DNA of 64,000 nucleotides from Pogonophryne albipinna (lineage: Eukaryota; Chordata; Actinopteri; Perciformes; Artedidraconidae), in contig CM053250.1 of the NCBI GenBank assembly GCA_028583405.1, forward strand, positions 41,032,230 to 41,096,229, written 5' to 3'. This document shows, piece by piece, positions 10,868 through 22,296 of this stretch. Numbering within the stretch: position 1 is the first letter of the stretch; each line of letters begins with the position of its first letter. The translations under genes were made by a program, and so were the position numbers. The notes below the pieces were generated by a model. It did no database searches. It worked only from the letters and a program-made list of their open reading frames with translations, and had not been told where the DNA came from.

Positions 10868-13288
10868 CACTCTAAAAATAAATGCCTTGGCTCAACAAAG
10901 AAAATCAACGCAACAGTTTGCATCGATGTTTATTGAGTTAAGACAACTTCTACTGAAATTGTGTTAAAGCAACAAAGTTATTTGAGTTAGGGGAGAAGGC
11001 TTTTCCTCTACAATCAGAGGTGTTTTTAATGACCACTTACTTAATAATTGGTATTATAAACACAAGTTTTGAAGTTGATTACTCAAAAGATTAAGTTGTT
11101 CCTCTTGTTTTACCATATGATTTAAAAGGAATTTTAAGTTGTATGTAATTCATTACCATCATTGTGAACACACGTTTTTAAGTTGACAACCATTTATAAA
11201 TTAAGTTGCTCCAAATATATTATATTCAACAGTCTTTTTTCTTAGATTTCTCCTGTTTTTGCCTTTAAAGAAAGACATTAATTAATTCCACAACAAAAAT
11301 ATTAGACAATTCACTTTTTATTTTGAACTGCAGTTGTTTATTTCAACACATGATGTTTCAATCAGGAGAGACTTCATTTAGTTTGAACATGTATTGACAC
11401 ATGCCATATGATAAGGTGCATGAACACCTGAAATCACAGCTGACTGCAGGAGAGAGGAGAACCATGTTATAGTTTGGCTGCAGCTCGTTGATTGGCTGCT
11501 GGAGAATGAGGTGAAATGTAATAGGATAAAGAGAACGCCTGTGATGAGCTGATTATATGCAGCTGCGGAGTGAATGTATATACACCCAGTCTTCCTGGAA
11601 GAACTTGCGCTGAGCTTCATTTCAATTGAAAAAAAAGATAAATAACACACATTTAAATTGCCCCACAAATAATAAATGAACACATTAGTCATATTATAGC
11701 AAATAAATGCTGCCATCACAACAAAGTTAGAGGCCTTTGCATATTTAGAACCAGTGCCAAATATGTAAAATCTGTAAAGTTTTTGTAAAGCTACAGAAAC
11801 AAGCTCTCAATGGCCACCAATCTGCAGATCACACACATCCATTTCACAAAAGATGTAACAAAGATGTTTACACTGCCGACAGTCATTATTTCAAACAGTA
11901 TGAACACATTTAACGCAGAATGCTTGCTCATGTGTTTCCCTCCACCACGATGGTTGCCATCGTATGGTCAGATCCTGGGTGGACCGGTCACTGATGAAGG
12001 CGATATTCATGTCCTTTTGAAGCACATTAAATAATAGGTTAGCGCATAAGAGATAATGAATTAGGTAATTGCATACTGTGCTAAAGCAACGCTGGTATTG
12101 TTTTCACCTATTGAGTCTGCATGTGTGTGTCGTCATGGCAATGTGGTCCTGAAGACACACAGAGGTGCTTTTGAGTACTTTGCCTAGTGTTTAAACGCAT
12201 GTGGACAGATTTTGTCAATCACAACCGTGCAAGTTTTAGTGTATCTTCTAATCTTTTTTGCAGGTTCCATACAATATTTGAAGAGCAGAAGCCACTTTTC
12301 AAATGTTACACAATCCTTTTCCCATGCCATTGCTGTCAACACCTATCCATGCTGAACGTTGTTAAGATATTATTGATTGGGGTGTGGCCAAAAGTGCAAT
12401 ATGCTTCAGAATGTAACTGACAGAGAGCAGTGCTTTTGTCCTGTGTTTTTACACTGTGCCCATGGATTTTATTTTACTTCAAGATTTTTAATTACGTCGC
12501 TAAACTCCTTGAAAAGGTCCTCTTCCTTTTCTCCAAGGTACACGACAAGGCAGCGGATGGCTATAGTTCTCTGCGTACTTCAATTGTATTGTGCTATTTT
12601 TGAAAAAGGAAAACAAGAGAAATGACCTAAATGAATATATTCTGAATGGGTGACTGCCAACAACTTGCATTTCAATGACAACTCTAAATAACGATCCTAC
12701 CTCAAGAAGCATGTCCTTGATCTGCTTCACCGAGATTCATTTTGAATAAAAAGCGATATCACAATAGTAACCAAAGTATTTTTACTCTCACAGTAGCCTC
12801 TACTACTTTGTATCCTCTCACAGAACTATTCACAGTTCAAAGGCTGCTAGTTTTGGTCAAACAGCAATTTGCCTATACAGTGCAACTACAAGGCTATCTA
12901 CTGTATTTGAATGACAAAAGATGACACTCACCTTAAAATGTCCTTTGTATATTTCTATTTGTCTTAACTGTGGGAACTTGTCCAGGTATGTTAAGTGGGA
13001 GTGGACTTGAAATCCTTAACTCAATTAAGTTATCAAGCCAATTGCATTACTTACTACAACTTGAATTTAGTTTTAAGTCAATTAACGCAGAAATCAGAGT
13101 TCAAATTACATACGTAATACGTAATATTAAGTTGATGTAATTACCAACATTATTACGTCAACACAACTTATAAATTAATGTTTGCAACTTAAAATGTTTA
13201 TCTAAATCAATTAACTCACATTTTTATCTTGCAACCATGCATTTAATTAAGTGGAGGTGAAAGGTCGCCTGAATTCGTTTTTAGAGTG
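10868..13288. mobile_element. TA-flanked DNA element, Tc1/mariner-like
   Basis: The 2421-bp insertion interrupts the 26th minisatellite copy. It starts CACTCTAAAAA and ends TTTTTAGAGTG, an 11-bp perfect inverted repeat, and is flanked by TA at 10866-10867 and 13289-13290. TA duplication points to the Tc1/mariner group. Both subterminal 400-base zones are rich in AAGTTG/CAACTT motifs in opposite orientation. No transposase frame was recognised; short frames at 11378-12730 have no domain. It is probably a non-autonomous element with captured filler. Confidence 0.75.
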
Positions 13289-13590
13289 TAGAGAGTATCC
13301 TGACTGGCTGCATCACGGCCTGGTACGGCAGCTGCACCGCCCTCAATCGTAAGGCTTTACAGAGGGTGGTGAAAACTGCACAGCACATCACCAGGACGGA
13401 GCTGCCATCCATGGAGGACCTTTATTCCCAGCGGTTCAGGAAGAAAGCCCTCAGGATTATAAAAGACCCCCATCACCCCAGCCACAAACTGGCTTTTTTT
13501 TCACTTCTGGCAGGCGTTACCGCAGCATCTAAAACCACCAGATTCAGAGACAGTTTCATACCACAGGCAATAAGGCTGCTACACAACTGA
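13289..13590 (+). pseudogene. LINE ORF C-terminus after the insertion
   Basis: The LINE reading frame resumes with ESILTGCITAWYGSCTALNR, then KALQRVVKTAQHIT, DLYSQRFRKKALRIIKDPHH and ends FIPQAIRLLHN at a TGA. This is the conserved C-terminal region of Rex1/CR1-like ORF2 proteins. One small frameshift seems to lie around the run of T at 13493-13501. Its position directly after the TA duplication shows that it is the continuation of the copy at 9409-10867. Confidence 0.82.
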
Positions 13591-13869
13591 ACTGCTGAAA
13601 CAACATCCATAAGCTACTTAGTAATTATTTATCTAATACATAATTCCAATAACTTGCATATAGACTCTTATTGCACTATTTCACTTTTTTAAACCATTTT
13701 TCTTTTTGTATTTACTATTAACTTGCACTATATTTATCTGTTTATCTGTGTTATTGTGTTGCACTGTTGGAGAAGCCTGTGACCTAAGATTTTCATCGTC
13801 ATAACTACTCTGTAGCTATGTTCGTTTGACTAAATAAAAAACCTTGAAACCTTTAACCTATTGCACCTC

Positions 13870-14400
13870 TCTGATGGACAGGCACAGATCCAACGGAGCG
13901 TTCCCCTTCAACTAGGCCTCTGTGGTCACCTGGCATCGGTGTTAACGAAGTGTACCCTTCAATTAAGTCTCCGCAGTTCCTCAGCAGCAGCGTGAGCCAA
14001 TGAGGCGTGAGCAGAGGTTGATGCTGCTCGCTTCAAGTGACGACTCGGCTTAATCACTCAGTCGCCGTTTAGTGCTACGTTGTTGCACAGATGTGTGTGT
14101 GTGTTTATTATCGTGCATACTCAAGGCTAATTGGATGTGCTAAGTTTACAGAGCCTTGATGTTATGAGTGACTGTGAGAGTTGTTTATGAGGTGTTCATG
14201 ATAACTTCCTCTAACCATATAGGTGCAGGGCTTCAGCTTTTACAGCAAGTCATCCATTGAATGCTTTATCGCTCAGAGACAAAACTGCTGTTTGATGCTA
14301 AAGTTAACAGATATTGTTCTAAACTGTATTAAAGTAAACATGTATTATTTTAATCTGTATTAAAGTGAACATGTATTATTTGGGACTGTTTTCAAGTAAT

Positions 14401-14432
<32 letters not shown>
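13870..14432. other. Spacer ending in a (TA)15 tract
   Basis: No gene or named repeat is recognised from 13870 to 14402. At 14403-14432 there is a perfect TA dinucleotide run. A short near-duplicate phrase, GTATTAAAGT-AACATGTATTAT, occurs twice around 14330-14385. Confidence 0.5.
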
Positions 14433-14433
<1 letters not shown>

Positions 14434-14886
14434 CCTTCTCACTTACACTCACTGACCCAGATACCAGCACACACATATTCTTTTTAAGGTTCTTTCTGGG
14501 GCCAATATAATCTCAAGCATCAATATATCTGTGTACAATGTTTGATTGTCTGGGAAAGAATAGTTTGTGTGAAATATTCCTTGGGAAAGTAAAGGAGTGA
14601 ATTCAGGTGCAAGATAAAGATTGACTCTGTCCTTGTTTACTTCCGAAGCTGTCACGCTCTGTTCAGAAGTAAAATACTTTTTCCCAGAACTCTGATTCGC
14701 TGTATTGGGCCCGACCCGAAGTGAATCCAACCAGTAAGAACACCTAGGGGAGTGAGCAACCAACACAACTCCTCCCCACGGACTCTCTGATTTGCTTAGG
14801 AGTGAAATCGACCAATTAGACATTTGGGTGGGGGGGGCAGAGAAACCAACACAACTCTGCCCCCAAATATGTCTATGTATACTGAT
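14433..14886 (+). other. Probable U3 part of the LTR split by the BEL insertion
   Basis: This sequence abuts the left CTGAT duplication of the BEL element; what follows the right CTGAT (27697-27949) ends in CTACA and a primer-binding site. If the BEL copy is removed the two pieces become one LTR-like unit of a plus-strand retrovirus. A repeated CCAACACAACTC phrase (14760 and 14848) and a TCTATGTATACTGAT stretch near the junction fit a U3 promoter region. No second LTR copy was found to confirm this. Confidence 0.45.
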
Positions 14887-15247
14887 TGTAGAGGGTAAGC
14901 CAACGCTTTAAGCCTCTGAGGATCCGCTTGGTGGGTGTAATTGATGCACACCTTGTTTGCTGCCGAATAAAAGTTAGAAACACAGTTTCCAGTTCGAAAT
15001 AGTCAATTTATTTCCCTTTTTACTGGTTTCTTTCCATCATTCACCACACGATATTTACGGTTTACACAATACCTTTTGCTTTGTTTTTAATCCCGTGTTT
15101 GTGTGTGTTCTCCGTGTGTGCTCCTTGTGTGTGTGTTCCGTGTGTGTGTGCTCCGTGTGTGGTCAAAAACTGTATGGGCCTTCCGGCGGAACCTCTCACC
15201 AACACACAGGTTCCTACCTTTATACCCGCAGTTAATTGGCTCCTACA
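14887..15247 (-). repeat. BEL/Pao 3' LTR (361 bp)
   Basis: It shares its ends with 27456-27691, including GGTCAAAAACTGTATGGGCC and the CAGTTAATTGGCTCCTACA terminus. It carries about 145 bp (around 14910-15100) absent from the other copy. The first internal bases (from 15248) read, on the minus strand, as a purine-rich AGGGGCTGGTG before the LTR, a plausible polypurine tract. Confidence 0.88.
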
Positions 15248-15335
15248 CACCAGCCCCTAATTGATAGTACAGGTATCAATTGAAAACAAGGAGCCAAATG
15301 TAAAAATCATTTTTCAATACATAGAAATGCACATC

Positions 15336-15525
15336 CTACACTTCCTGTACTAGACATAGTTTAGTAATAGGTCGCACAATAATGTTGGTCTTGGTCTGTA
15401 GCTTTACAGAGTGCACCAGTCCTCCTTTGTCAGGAAAAACCTCCAATACTTTGCCAAGAGGCCAGGAACCGCGGGGAGCTGAGGAATCCATGATGACTAC
15501 AATATCACCAGCCATAATATGTAGG
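15336..15525 (-). pseudogene. BEL/Pao pol C-terminal domain (DUF5641-like)
   Basis: On the minus strand this encodes MAGDIVVIMD, SSAPRGSWPLGKVLEVFPD and VKLQTKTNIIVRPITKLC before a stop. That pattern is the domain following the integrase core in BEL/Pao polyproteins (DUF5641). It directly abuts the RNase H coding region in a different frame, so an internal deletion has removed the whole integrase catalytic core and fused the remaining ends. Confidence 0.75.
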
Positions 15526-16080
15526 CCATTCCTTTTCAGATTTTACAAGAAACGTGGGACCCTCAAGCCAACTGCGGCTCTTCAGAAAGTCAGGGATCTT
15601 CATTTCTCTGGATGCAGCATCAGCTGGCTTGTCTTTGGTTCCTACATGCTTCCATTGACATGGTCTTGAAACCTCTCTTATGGTTGTGATCCTATTTGCC
15701 ACAAATGTGTGGAAACGCTTGTCCTCGTTGTTAATGTACTTCAGAACTGAAGTACTGTCTGTCCAAAACACAGACTCATCCAAATGAAGTTGAAGCTCTG
15801 ATTTTAACATCATATCCACTCTGGCAGCCAGAACAGCAGCTGTTAGTTCCAGTCGTGGAATGGTCACCATTTTTATGGGTGTAACTCTAGCCTTTCCTAA
15901 TAGGAAAGCAACATGAACATCGCCTTTGCAGTTCAGTAGCCTGATGTAAGTTACAGTCCCGTAGCCATTTTCACTGGCATCAGCAAAGTGATGTAGTTGA
16001 GAGTGTATGGGTTCACCGAAGTCCTTTGGCTTCATACACCTGTCCACTTTGAGTGATGCCAACAACTTAATGTCCTCCAA
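15505..16080 (-). pseudogene. BEL/Pao RNase H region of pol
   Basis: This 191-residue frame continues the reverse transcriptase after the hAT insertion. It shows the RNase H pattern of BEL/Pao: HHFADASENGYGTVTYIR, then IPRLELTAAVLAARV with the conserved glutamate, FWTDSTSVLKYI with the catalytic aspartate, and DKPADAASRE. RNase H removes the RNA strand during reverse transcription. The last codons (EWPTYYGW) are the deletion joint with the DUF5641-like end. The first residues directly follow the CCTCCAAC duplication of the hAT copy. Confidence 0.88.
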
Positions 16081-16081
16081 C

Positions 16082-16767
16082 TAGGGATGCATACCGGTAT
16101 CCGGTATTACCGAAATACCGGTTACTGGTGGCTACGGTAAAAAAAATATATATATTTAAAAAAAATATATATATATATTTTTAAAATGAGTCCATGGCGG
16201 GTGTTATAAATTAGATTGCACAATCGTTTTTCTTCATATTTTATGTATTTTTCATTGTTTGTTCAATACTAGAAAGGTAAAAGTCCCACAAATGAACTGT
16301 GATGGGATTTGTTTTCTCTCACCAGTGAAGGTAAATGTTGATTTTAAAGATGAGATTTGTTTGTTTGTGCAATGCCGAGATCTCATGACCATTATTCTAT
16401 TATGTATTTGTTCTCTAGTCGAATCTCAGGTTTAACATTAATTATAACGGTGCTATAACGGTCTGTTTGCATTGACAAGATGTGCTATTCACGCGGCACA
16501 CCTGATGGCGGGTGTTATAAAAGATATTCCATAATCGGTTTTCTTCATATTTTTATGTATTTTTCATTGTTTGTTCAGTACTAAAAGGTCCAAGAAGTCC
16601 CACAATTGAATTTAATATTCATTTGACATGTTAACTATATCGTAAAGCGCTTCATGGGAGTAATTGTGGGATGATACATTTTCAAAGTATCACGATATGT
16701 ATCGGTTGAGTATCGGTATCGTTCAGTGGTATCGGTATCGTAAAAAAGTCAACGATATGCATCCCTA
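16082..16767. mobile_element. hAT element inside BEL pol
   Basis: The 686-bp element starts TAGGGATGCATA and ends TATGCATCCCTA, with the 8-bp duplication CCTCCAAC at 16074-16081 and 16768-16775. It has no transposase. The interior holds a direct duplication of about 105 bp (16200-16300 and 16507-16612) sharing TTATGTATTTTTCATTGTTT, and alternating CGGTATCG/ACCGGTAT motifs near both ends. It splits RT from RNase H. Confidence 0.93.
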
Positions 16768-16775
16768 CCTCCAAC

Positions 16776-18095
16776 CACCGTCTCCACTGGTGTACGATAT
16801 CTGGTGGCATGGCATCATCCCATCCACAGCTTCTCCTGCAAAGCTCTTGTTGCATTATCTTGGCTGGCAAAGTGACTGGTGCCAAAATACCCAAAGGATC
16901 ATACACCGAGCTTGTTGTGGATAGCATGCCACGTCTGGTTAGAGCCTGCTGTTTCACTTCCATCTTGAATTTAAAGGAATCTGACTCGATGCACCAGAGT
17001 AGTCCCAAAGCTCTCTCAAGAGGAAGATTGTCTCTATCCAGATCCTTTAGCTCTTTAGCCTTCTGCTCTTCCGAGATTGTCTGCAAAACTGCCCGACTAT
17101 TGCTGATCCATTTTTCCAGCACAAAACCTCCTCTTTTACAGAGAGCATTAAGATCTTCAACCATTTGTATTGCTGCCTTCTCTGAGCCCAAACCCATCAA
17201 ACAGTCATCCACATAGAAATGTCGCTTAACTGCTTCAACAGTCTCAGCAGAAAAGTCAGACTTGTTGTCGTCAGCAGTTTTCCTTAGCGCATAGCTAGCG
17301 CAACTGGGAGAAGAGACAGCCCCAAACAGATGCACCGTCATTCTGTATTCCTGGATCTCTCTGGTGAAGTCTCCCTCTGGCCACCAGAGAAAACAAAGGA
17401 AATCTCGGTCTTCTTCTGTGACTTTGACCTGGTGAAACATAGCCCGTATGTCGCCCATGAATGCCACAGGTTCCTGCCTGAAACGAGTGAGAACTCCAAG
17501 CAGTGAACTGGTGAGATTGGGACCTTGATAAAGTACATCGTTTAATGATGTTCCTTTTTTAAATGTGGCACCACAATCAAACAGCACTCGGAGAGAACCT
17601 TTTCGTGGATGGTAAACACTGTGGTGTGGGATGTACCATAATTTTCCACTGCCACAGTGCTGCTGTGTTGGTACCTGTTCAGCATAACCCTTTTCAATCA
17701 CTCCATTCAGAAAGCTGGCATATTCCTGATGCAACATTGGGTTACTCACAAATCTTTTCCTCAATCCAAGTAGCCTTTGCTTTGCCACTGCAAAGTTGTT
17801 TGGAAGAAGGACGTCAGGTGTCTTAAGGGGCAACTTCAGGCTGTACCTGTTGTCCTGTAGTGTTGCAGATGTATTCATGATTTCCATAAATGTTTGGTCT
17901 TCCCTTGACATCTCTTTTTCCTCTGAGGGCTTTTCATTAAAGTCATGATTATACTGACTGCTAAGCATGAGCTCCAATTTGGAAATAGAAATCCTATTCA
18001 CCACAACAGAAGAAAGCTCCATGCCAACATCGCTGCCATTGCTGCTTCCATGTAAAGGACCATTGATGGCCCATCCCAACACTGTTCTTATAGCG
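16776..18095 (-). pseudogene. BEL/Pao reverse transcriptase
   Basis: A largely open frame encoding the RT of a BEL/Pao element. In order from the N-terminal side (18095 downward) are RTVLGWAINGPLHG, the KLWYIPHHSVYHPRKGSLR block, VLFDCGATFKKGTSLND, the palm strand FMGDIRAMFHQVKV with the first catalytic aspartate, LFGAVSSPSCASYAL, and the catalytic FYVDDCLMG. The thumb and connection include STTSSVYDPLGILAPVTL, typical of this superfamily. The enzyme copies element RNA into DNA in cytoplasmic particles. The frame is cut at both ends by hAT elements, so the copy is non-functional although the RT itself has few lesions. Confidence 0.92.
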
Positions 18096-19090
18096 CAGGG
18101 GTCGGCAACCTTTTTGATATGAAGTGCCATTAAAAAAAAAAATTGTTATCAGCGTGCCAACGATCGAGAATTATCAACGGGGGGTGAGGAGCTTGACGCT
18201 CGTCAACTATCAGCAGGAGGGCGGGGGAGCCTCGCTGCGGGGAAGCAGTGTGTGGACCTGTCAGCGCAACTTACATTATGCCGAATTTAACAAATGCATT
18301 TAAATAATTGGTTTAAACGGCATAATAAGGACGATCGTCCGTTCTGTGATTCTCCAGAACACACATGTTATGATATTAGGGTCATGCAGAGTGAGATGAC
18401 ATCGCTTTCCCTTTAAGAAAGAGAGAGAGAGGGGTGTGGCTTGTGCATGTGTGTGTTTGGATGGTAGAGCGACAGTGAGGGAACGTGTGTATGTTTCTGG
18501 AAGTGAAACGAGGAAGCAGAAAAACAGAGGTCTGTGATGTATTTTGTGAAACAGAAGAATAGCTAAATAAATGCAACGGCCTCCCAAGAAGAGCTCGCCT
18601 CTCTCCAGTCATTTAAGCTAAAGTGGGTTATTGAACCTGAAGCTTGTTGCTTCTGCCCTCCTCGACTACGGTCTGGGAGCCGACAGGAAAGTTCAACACA
18701 CAGATGGCCAGTCTATGGCCAGTACCTTTGTAGCATATTATTTCGATGAGAGATGAGCAGATCGCCACCGGGCTTTCAACTAAAGACACAGCCACGCAAA
18801 AACTGCGGCATTTGTACAGCTCCTTATGGGTACTGCAATTAGTGAAGTGCTTTCCTCTGTGGTGAAACGATCAGCACCACGGGGGAAAGCGGCAGAAAGT
18901 CACCTGGAGTTAAAGAGAGCGGGGCTGCGTTGCGTGCATGGCTTCCTTCTGCAGGTAACGGGGAGACGCGCTCTGGCGGCGGTCTCGTTCAGGATCCGAA
19001 AATAACATTTAAATATTTTGCACACTTATTCCACTTAATCCTAGTGTGCCACTGGTTACGGTGCCGCGTGCCAGGGGTTGCCGACCCCTG
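18096..19090. mobile_element. hAT element between BEL protease and RT
   Basis: The 995-bp element has 15-bp perfect inverted ends, CAGGGGTCGGCAACC and GGTTGCCGACCCCTG, and the 8-bp duplication TTATAGCG at 18088-18095 and 19091-19098. No intact transposase is present. Removing it brings the protease end GNGPYAI next to RTVLGWAINGPL, which restores the expected BEL order. Confidence 0.94.
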
Positions 19091-19494
19091 TTATAGCGTA
19101 TGGGCCATTTCCACAACTGTTGACAATTTCCCAAGGTTCCAATATCTTGGGAGCGTTGGTTCCAATCAACATGTTAACATTGGCATTTATGCTGGGGATA
19201 TGAACTTTTAACAAATGATTCCACCTCTTCACATCTGCGGCTGTAGCAATGTTTTCTTTGGTTACTGGCATTTGCTTCTGTGTGAGGACTTCTGGAAGAG
19301 GATAAAAGTTATTTTCTTCAAGACCAGATACCTCCATCCCAAATAAGGAGTAAGCTGGAACAACCTTTTTCTGTCCCATAGTCTTCAAAAGAAAATTAGT
19401 TATTTTTCCTGTGATGTTTAATCTGTGCATGAGATCTTCTGAGCAGAATGTGGCTGTGCTTCCAGGGTCTAAAAATGCATAGGTCTGTATAACA
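19091..19494 (-). pseudogene. BEL/Pao aspartic protease region
   Basis: The minus-strand frame encodes TYAFLDPGSTATFCSEDLMH, an aspartic protease active-site loop of the D-[ST]-G type seen here as DPGSTATF, followed by a linker with VSGLEENNFYPLPEV and ending INANVNMLIGTNAPKILEPW. This is the DUF1758-type protease of BEL/Pao elements, which cuts the polyprotein. Upstream coding sequence is lost at a joint with a hAT fragment near 19495. Confidence 0.85.
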
Positions 19495-20072
19495 GTACAA
19501 ACAACAAACATGCACGCATGTCATCACAACGACGTGGCCTTGAAGTGAAGTTGGTAATGGCCGGCTGTGCTGCGTCTTTCTCTGTAACCTCTTTGGCGTG
19601 CTTCGCACTCAAATGCGAACGCATTGTTGAGGTTGAGCTGTGATAGACCAACGTCTTTTCTCAGAGCTTGCATTTAACTTCCTTTGGACTTGTAAGTTCG
19701 AAGTAGTTTCACGAGGAGGAACTCTTTTTACCTGCCGCTTTGTTCATCTTTAGTCGCACGTGTGAGGGAGAGGGGGGGTGGGGGCGGGGTCGATGTGTAG
19801 CGTGCTGCAGCAGCAGTCTGCTCTGCACGCAGGCTTCCTCCAAGTTTACAGTAAAACAAACTGGTGGTGTGACCAATGGCCATTTACAATTATTAATACT
19901 ATTACTATTATTAGCATTAGTCTATATTTTGGTTGAAACTAAGCCAGAAAAAAAACAAAAAACATAAATAATAATAAAAACATCTATAAATAAATCGATT
20001 TTTAAAAATAATATTCGATTATGGAGACTGTAACGAATATTCGAATAATCGAATAATCACTGGCATCCCTCA
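19495..20072 (-). mobile_element. hAT fragment with BED zinc-finger start
   Basis: On the minus strand, from about 19745 down, the sequence encodes a transposase start (MNKAAGKKSSSS) and a BED-type finger: EVKCKL, then YHSSTSTMRSHLSAKHAKEV, then TNFTSRPRRCD. BED fingers are the DNA-binding front of many hAT transposases. One stop and one frameshift break it. The right end near 20060 reads CACTGGCATCCCT, a hAT-like terminus, and AT-rich TTCGAATAATCG repeats precede it. The left end is truncated against BEL sequence and no target duplication was found. Confidence 0.65.
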
Positions 20073-20445
20073 TGTCTATATATAAGCTTCTGCAGTGAGG
20101 TTCATGGCTGCTGAGGCACTGACTCTTCAGGTTTACAAATATTATATTTTGACCTAAATCAAAATATAATATTATTTTCAAAAGCCTCTTTAGTCTGATG
20201 CTTCAATTAATTTTAAACAGACAGTTCAACAGAAGGATACCCAAAAAATGTAATTTTATCATTTAAATATTGGATTGTTCTCTCTTAGTAAGATCCCATT
20301 TTCAATACAATGGTGGTCTTACCTTGACTTGAAGATGAAGTCCATTTGCCTATCCTTCTGGACAAAAATCTCTATTACTTTTTTGTAAAAGTCCTCCTTA
20401 TCTTCTTGTAGTTTCAAAAGTCTATCATAAATCTAAATGATGGAT
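20073..20445 (-). other. Unassigned segment with a possible coiled-coil exon
   Basis: Minus-strand 20326-20432 can be read as RLLKLQEDKEDFYKKVIEIF followed by VQKDRQMDFIFKS, ending at a GTAAGA donor. It is lysine- and glutamate-rich and looks like the coiled-coil tail of a Myb/SANT-like transposon protein, or a bit of BEL gag. I cannot decide. The rest is AT-rich without features. Confidence 0.3.
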
Positions 20446-20768
20446 TTATGATTCTAAAATGATAAAAGTAGGGTAGACATGTGGATATTATCCGGCTGAA
20501 CAAAACGTACATTTATCTAACAGCTACGTTTCCCACAGATCTTATTTTGAGCTATTTTCTAAAATCCTATGGAGAAATCTCATTGCTTTTTTGTGGAGGG
20601 AAGCCATGCGCAGCTTACTTCCTGGTTTTAGGACGCGTCTCTCTCCTCCTCTTTTTGTGGCTTTGTTTATGTATTATTGGGTTGTGGTTAAATGCTTATT
20701 TACTTAGTAATACTGATCATGTTTAAGTTACCTGTAGTCTAATATGGACTTTGTTGGGACTTTTTAGG

Positions 20769-22296
20769 GTGCCCTAGCGCTTTGGGTGACGTTGAGTCGG
20801 TAGACTGGGCTCCCACTGTTAGCCTCGGTTACCACACAACAAGTAAGCCCAGATCAGAGGCATCTCTTCGACGAGAGCAGAGGATGGAGCTCAAGGAAGA
20901 CCAACAAAGACAATCAGAATGTGCAGAGGCTTTGTTGGATCTCCTGCAGACAACCGAGAGCCCAGAACCGACGCAGCCCCCGTCTGACAGCCCACAACCA
21001 GAGGACACCAGTGGGATATTAAATGACCAACAAGGTAAATTAACCACCAGCATTATTATTAAATATTACAAATGTGATTGTCAGAAAATCAATGCAAACT
21101 TTGAATTAGGTTTAGGTTTAGAAAATAGAGTACTAACTTGAGAATCTGCAATAATTGGAACAGAGAACTTGCATGTCTGTAAAAAGGTTGTCAAAAAGAT
21201 AACTTCACAACAATTCACATTCATATTTGACTATTTTAAATAACTAATTATGCTTGCTACTGCTATATTGTACTGTATGCAGATGCAGGATGCCAGACTG
21301 ATTTAACGATGGAGGACATCGAGAGGATGGAGGATGTTCTGAGACAGAACACAACAGAGCTGGGAGATCTTCGGACAAAGGGACACAAAGTTCAACCGGG
21401 AGTCCTTTGAGAACAACGAAGAGAAGACAAAGTTTTACACCGGGCTCCCCAACTTCTTAGTTTTACTTCAGGTTTTTCAACTGTGCGAGCCCTACATCAC
21501 CTGTGGCCCTATTTCTGTGCTCTCCAAATTTGAACAGTTCATTTTAGTTTTGCTGAGGCTGAGACTAAATCTCCCTCTGAAAGATTTGGCTTTCAGGTTC
21601 AACATCTCTCTCTCCACTGCTTCTAGAATTTGGCATAAGTTAATTGACATACTTCATGAGTACAGAATTTATAATTGAGTGGCCAGAGCGACATGCACTT
21701 CAAGCTACAATGCCAATGGGATTCAGACAGGCATTTGGATGTAGAGTTGCTGTGATTGTTGACTGTTTTGAAGTTTTTATTGAGAGGCCCTCTAATTTAC
21801 TAGCTAGAGCACAAACATGGTCCAACTACAAGCATCACCATACTGTTACATTTCTGATTGTGTTGCTCCCCAAGGCTATGTCACTTACATATCTTGTGCC
21901 TGGGGAGGAAGAGTTAGTGATAAACAGATCACAATACAGAGTGGGCTCCTAAAAAACCTGTTACCTGGAGATATTGTCCTAGCAGACCGTGGGTTCGATA
22001 TTGGCGATCGTGTGGGATTTTACTGTGCTTCACTAAAGATGCCTGCATTCACCAGGGGGAAAAGTCAGCTGTCAGCATACGAGGTGGAAGAGACAAGAAA
22101 AATATCTAATGTGCGTATTCATGTCGAAAGAGTCATAGGATTAGTCAGAAGAAAATATCAGATTCTGCAAAGCAGGGCTGTGCCCATAGAGCACATGCTA
22201 ACAAAACCAGATGAGGCACTAGCATTAATTGACAAGATTGGTGTTATTTGCTGTGCCTTGTCTAATCTGTCAGTGTCTGTCGTCCCATTGGAGTAA
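20769..22296 (+). pseudogene. ISL2EU DDE transposase (IS5/Harbinger-like fold)
   Basis: Two exons are visible: up to 21034 and 21283-22296, joined at a GTAAAT donor and a TGCAG acceptor with matching phase. Exon 1 gives VDWAPTVSLGYHTTSKPRSE and an acidic, proline-rich linker; a THAP finger expected upstream is not found. Exon 2 has FNRESFENNEEKTKFYTGLP, a helix-turn-helix ([18 protein letters not shown]), then the DDE core: first aspartate in [10 protein letters not shown], second in VLADRGFDI, glutamate in [17 protein letters not shown]. The protein would cut and join transposon ends. At least three frameshifts (about 21375, 21665 and 21860) break the frame, so it is a pseudogene. Confidence 0.85.

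Larger units (their letters stand above)
9370..13855 (+). mobile_element. 5'-truncated Rex1/CR1-like LINE, interrupted
   Basis: A non-LTR retrotransposon on the plus strand, starting inside the reverse transcriptase at an IDYSSAFN block near 9405 and ending with an AT-rich 3' UTR and AATAAAAAACCTTG near 13840-13855. The RT body, a tandem-repeat expansion, a TA-flanked insertion (10868-13288) and the ORF C-terminus follow in that order. The phrase GAPQGCVL, the catalytic FADD and the tail [13 protein letters not shown] match the fish Rex1/Babar type, a CR1-related group. The clade assignment is from memory of motifs and is tentative; the LINE identity is secure. Confidence 0.82.

Noticed and set aside
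9953..10870. A 305-codon minus-strand frame and another plus frame over the LINE repeat
   Set aside because: Artefacts of the 33-bp repeat, which lacks stops in several frames.
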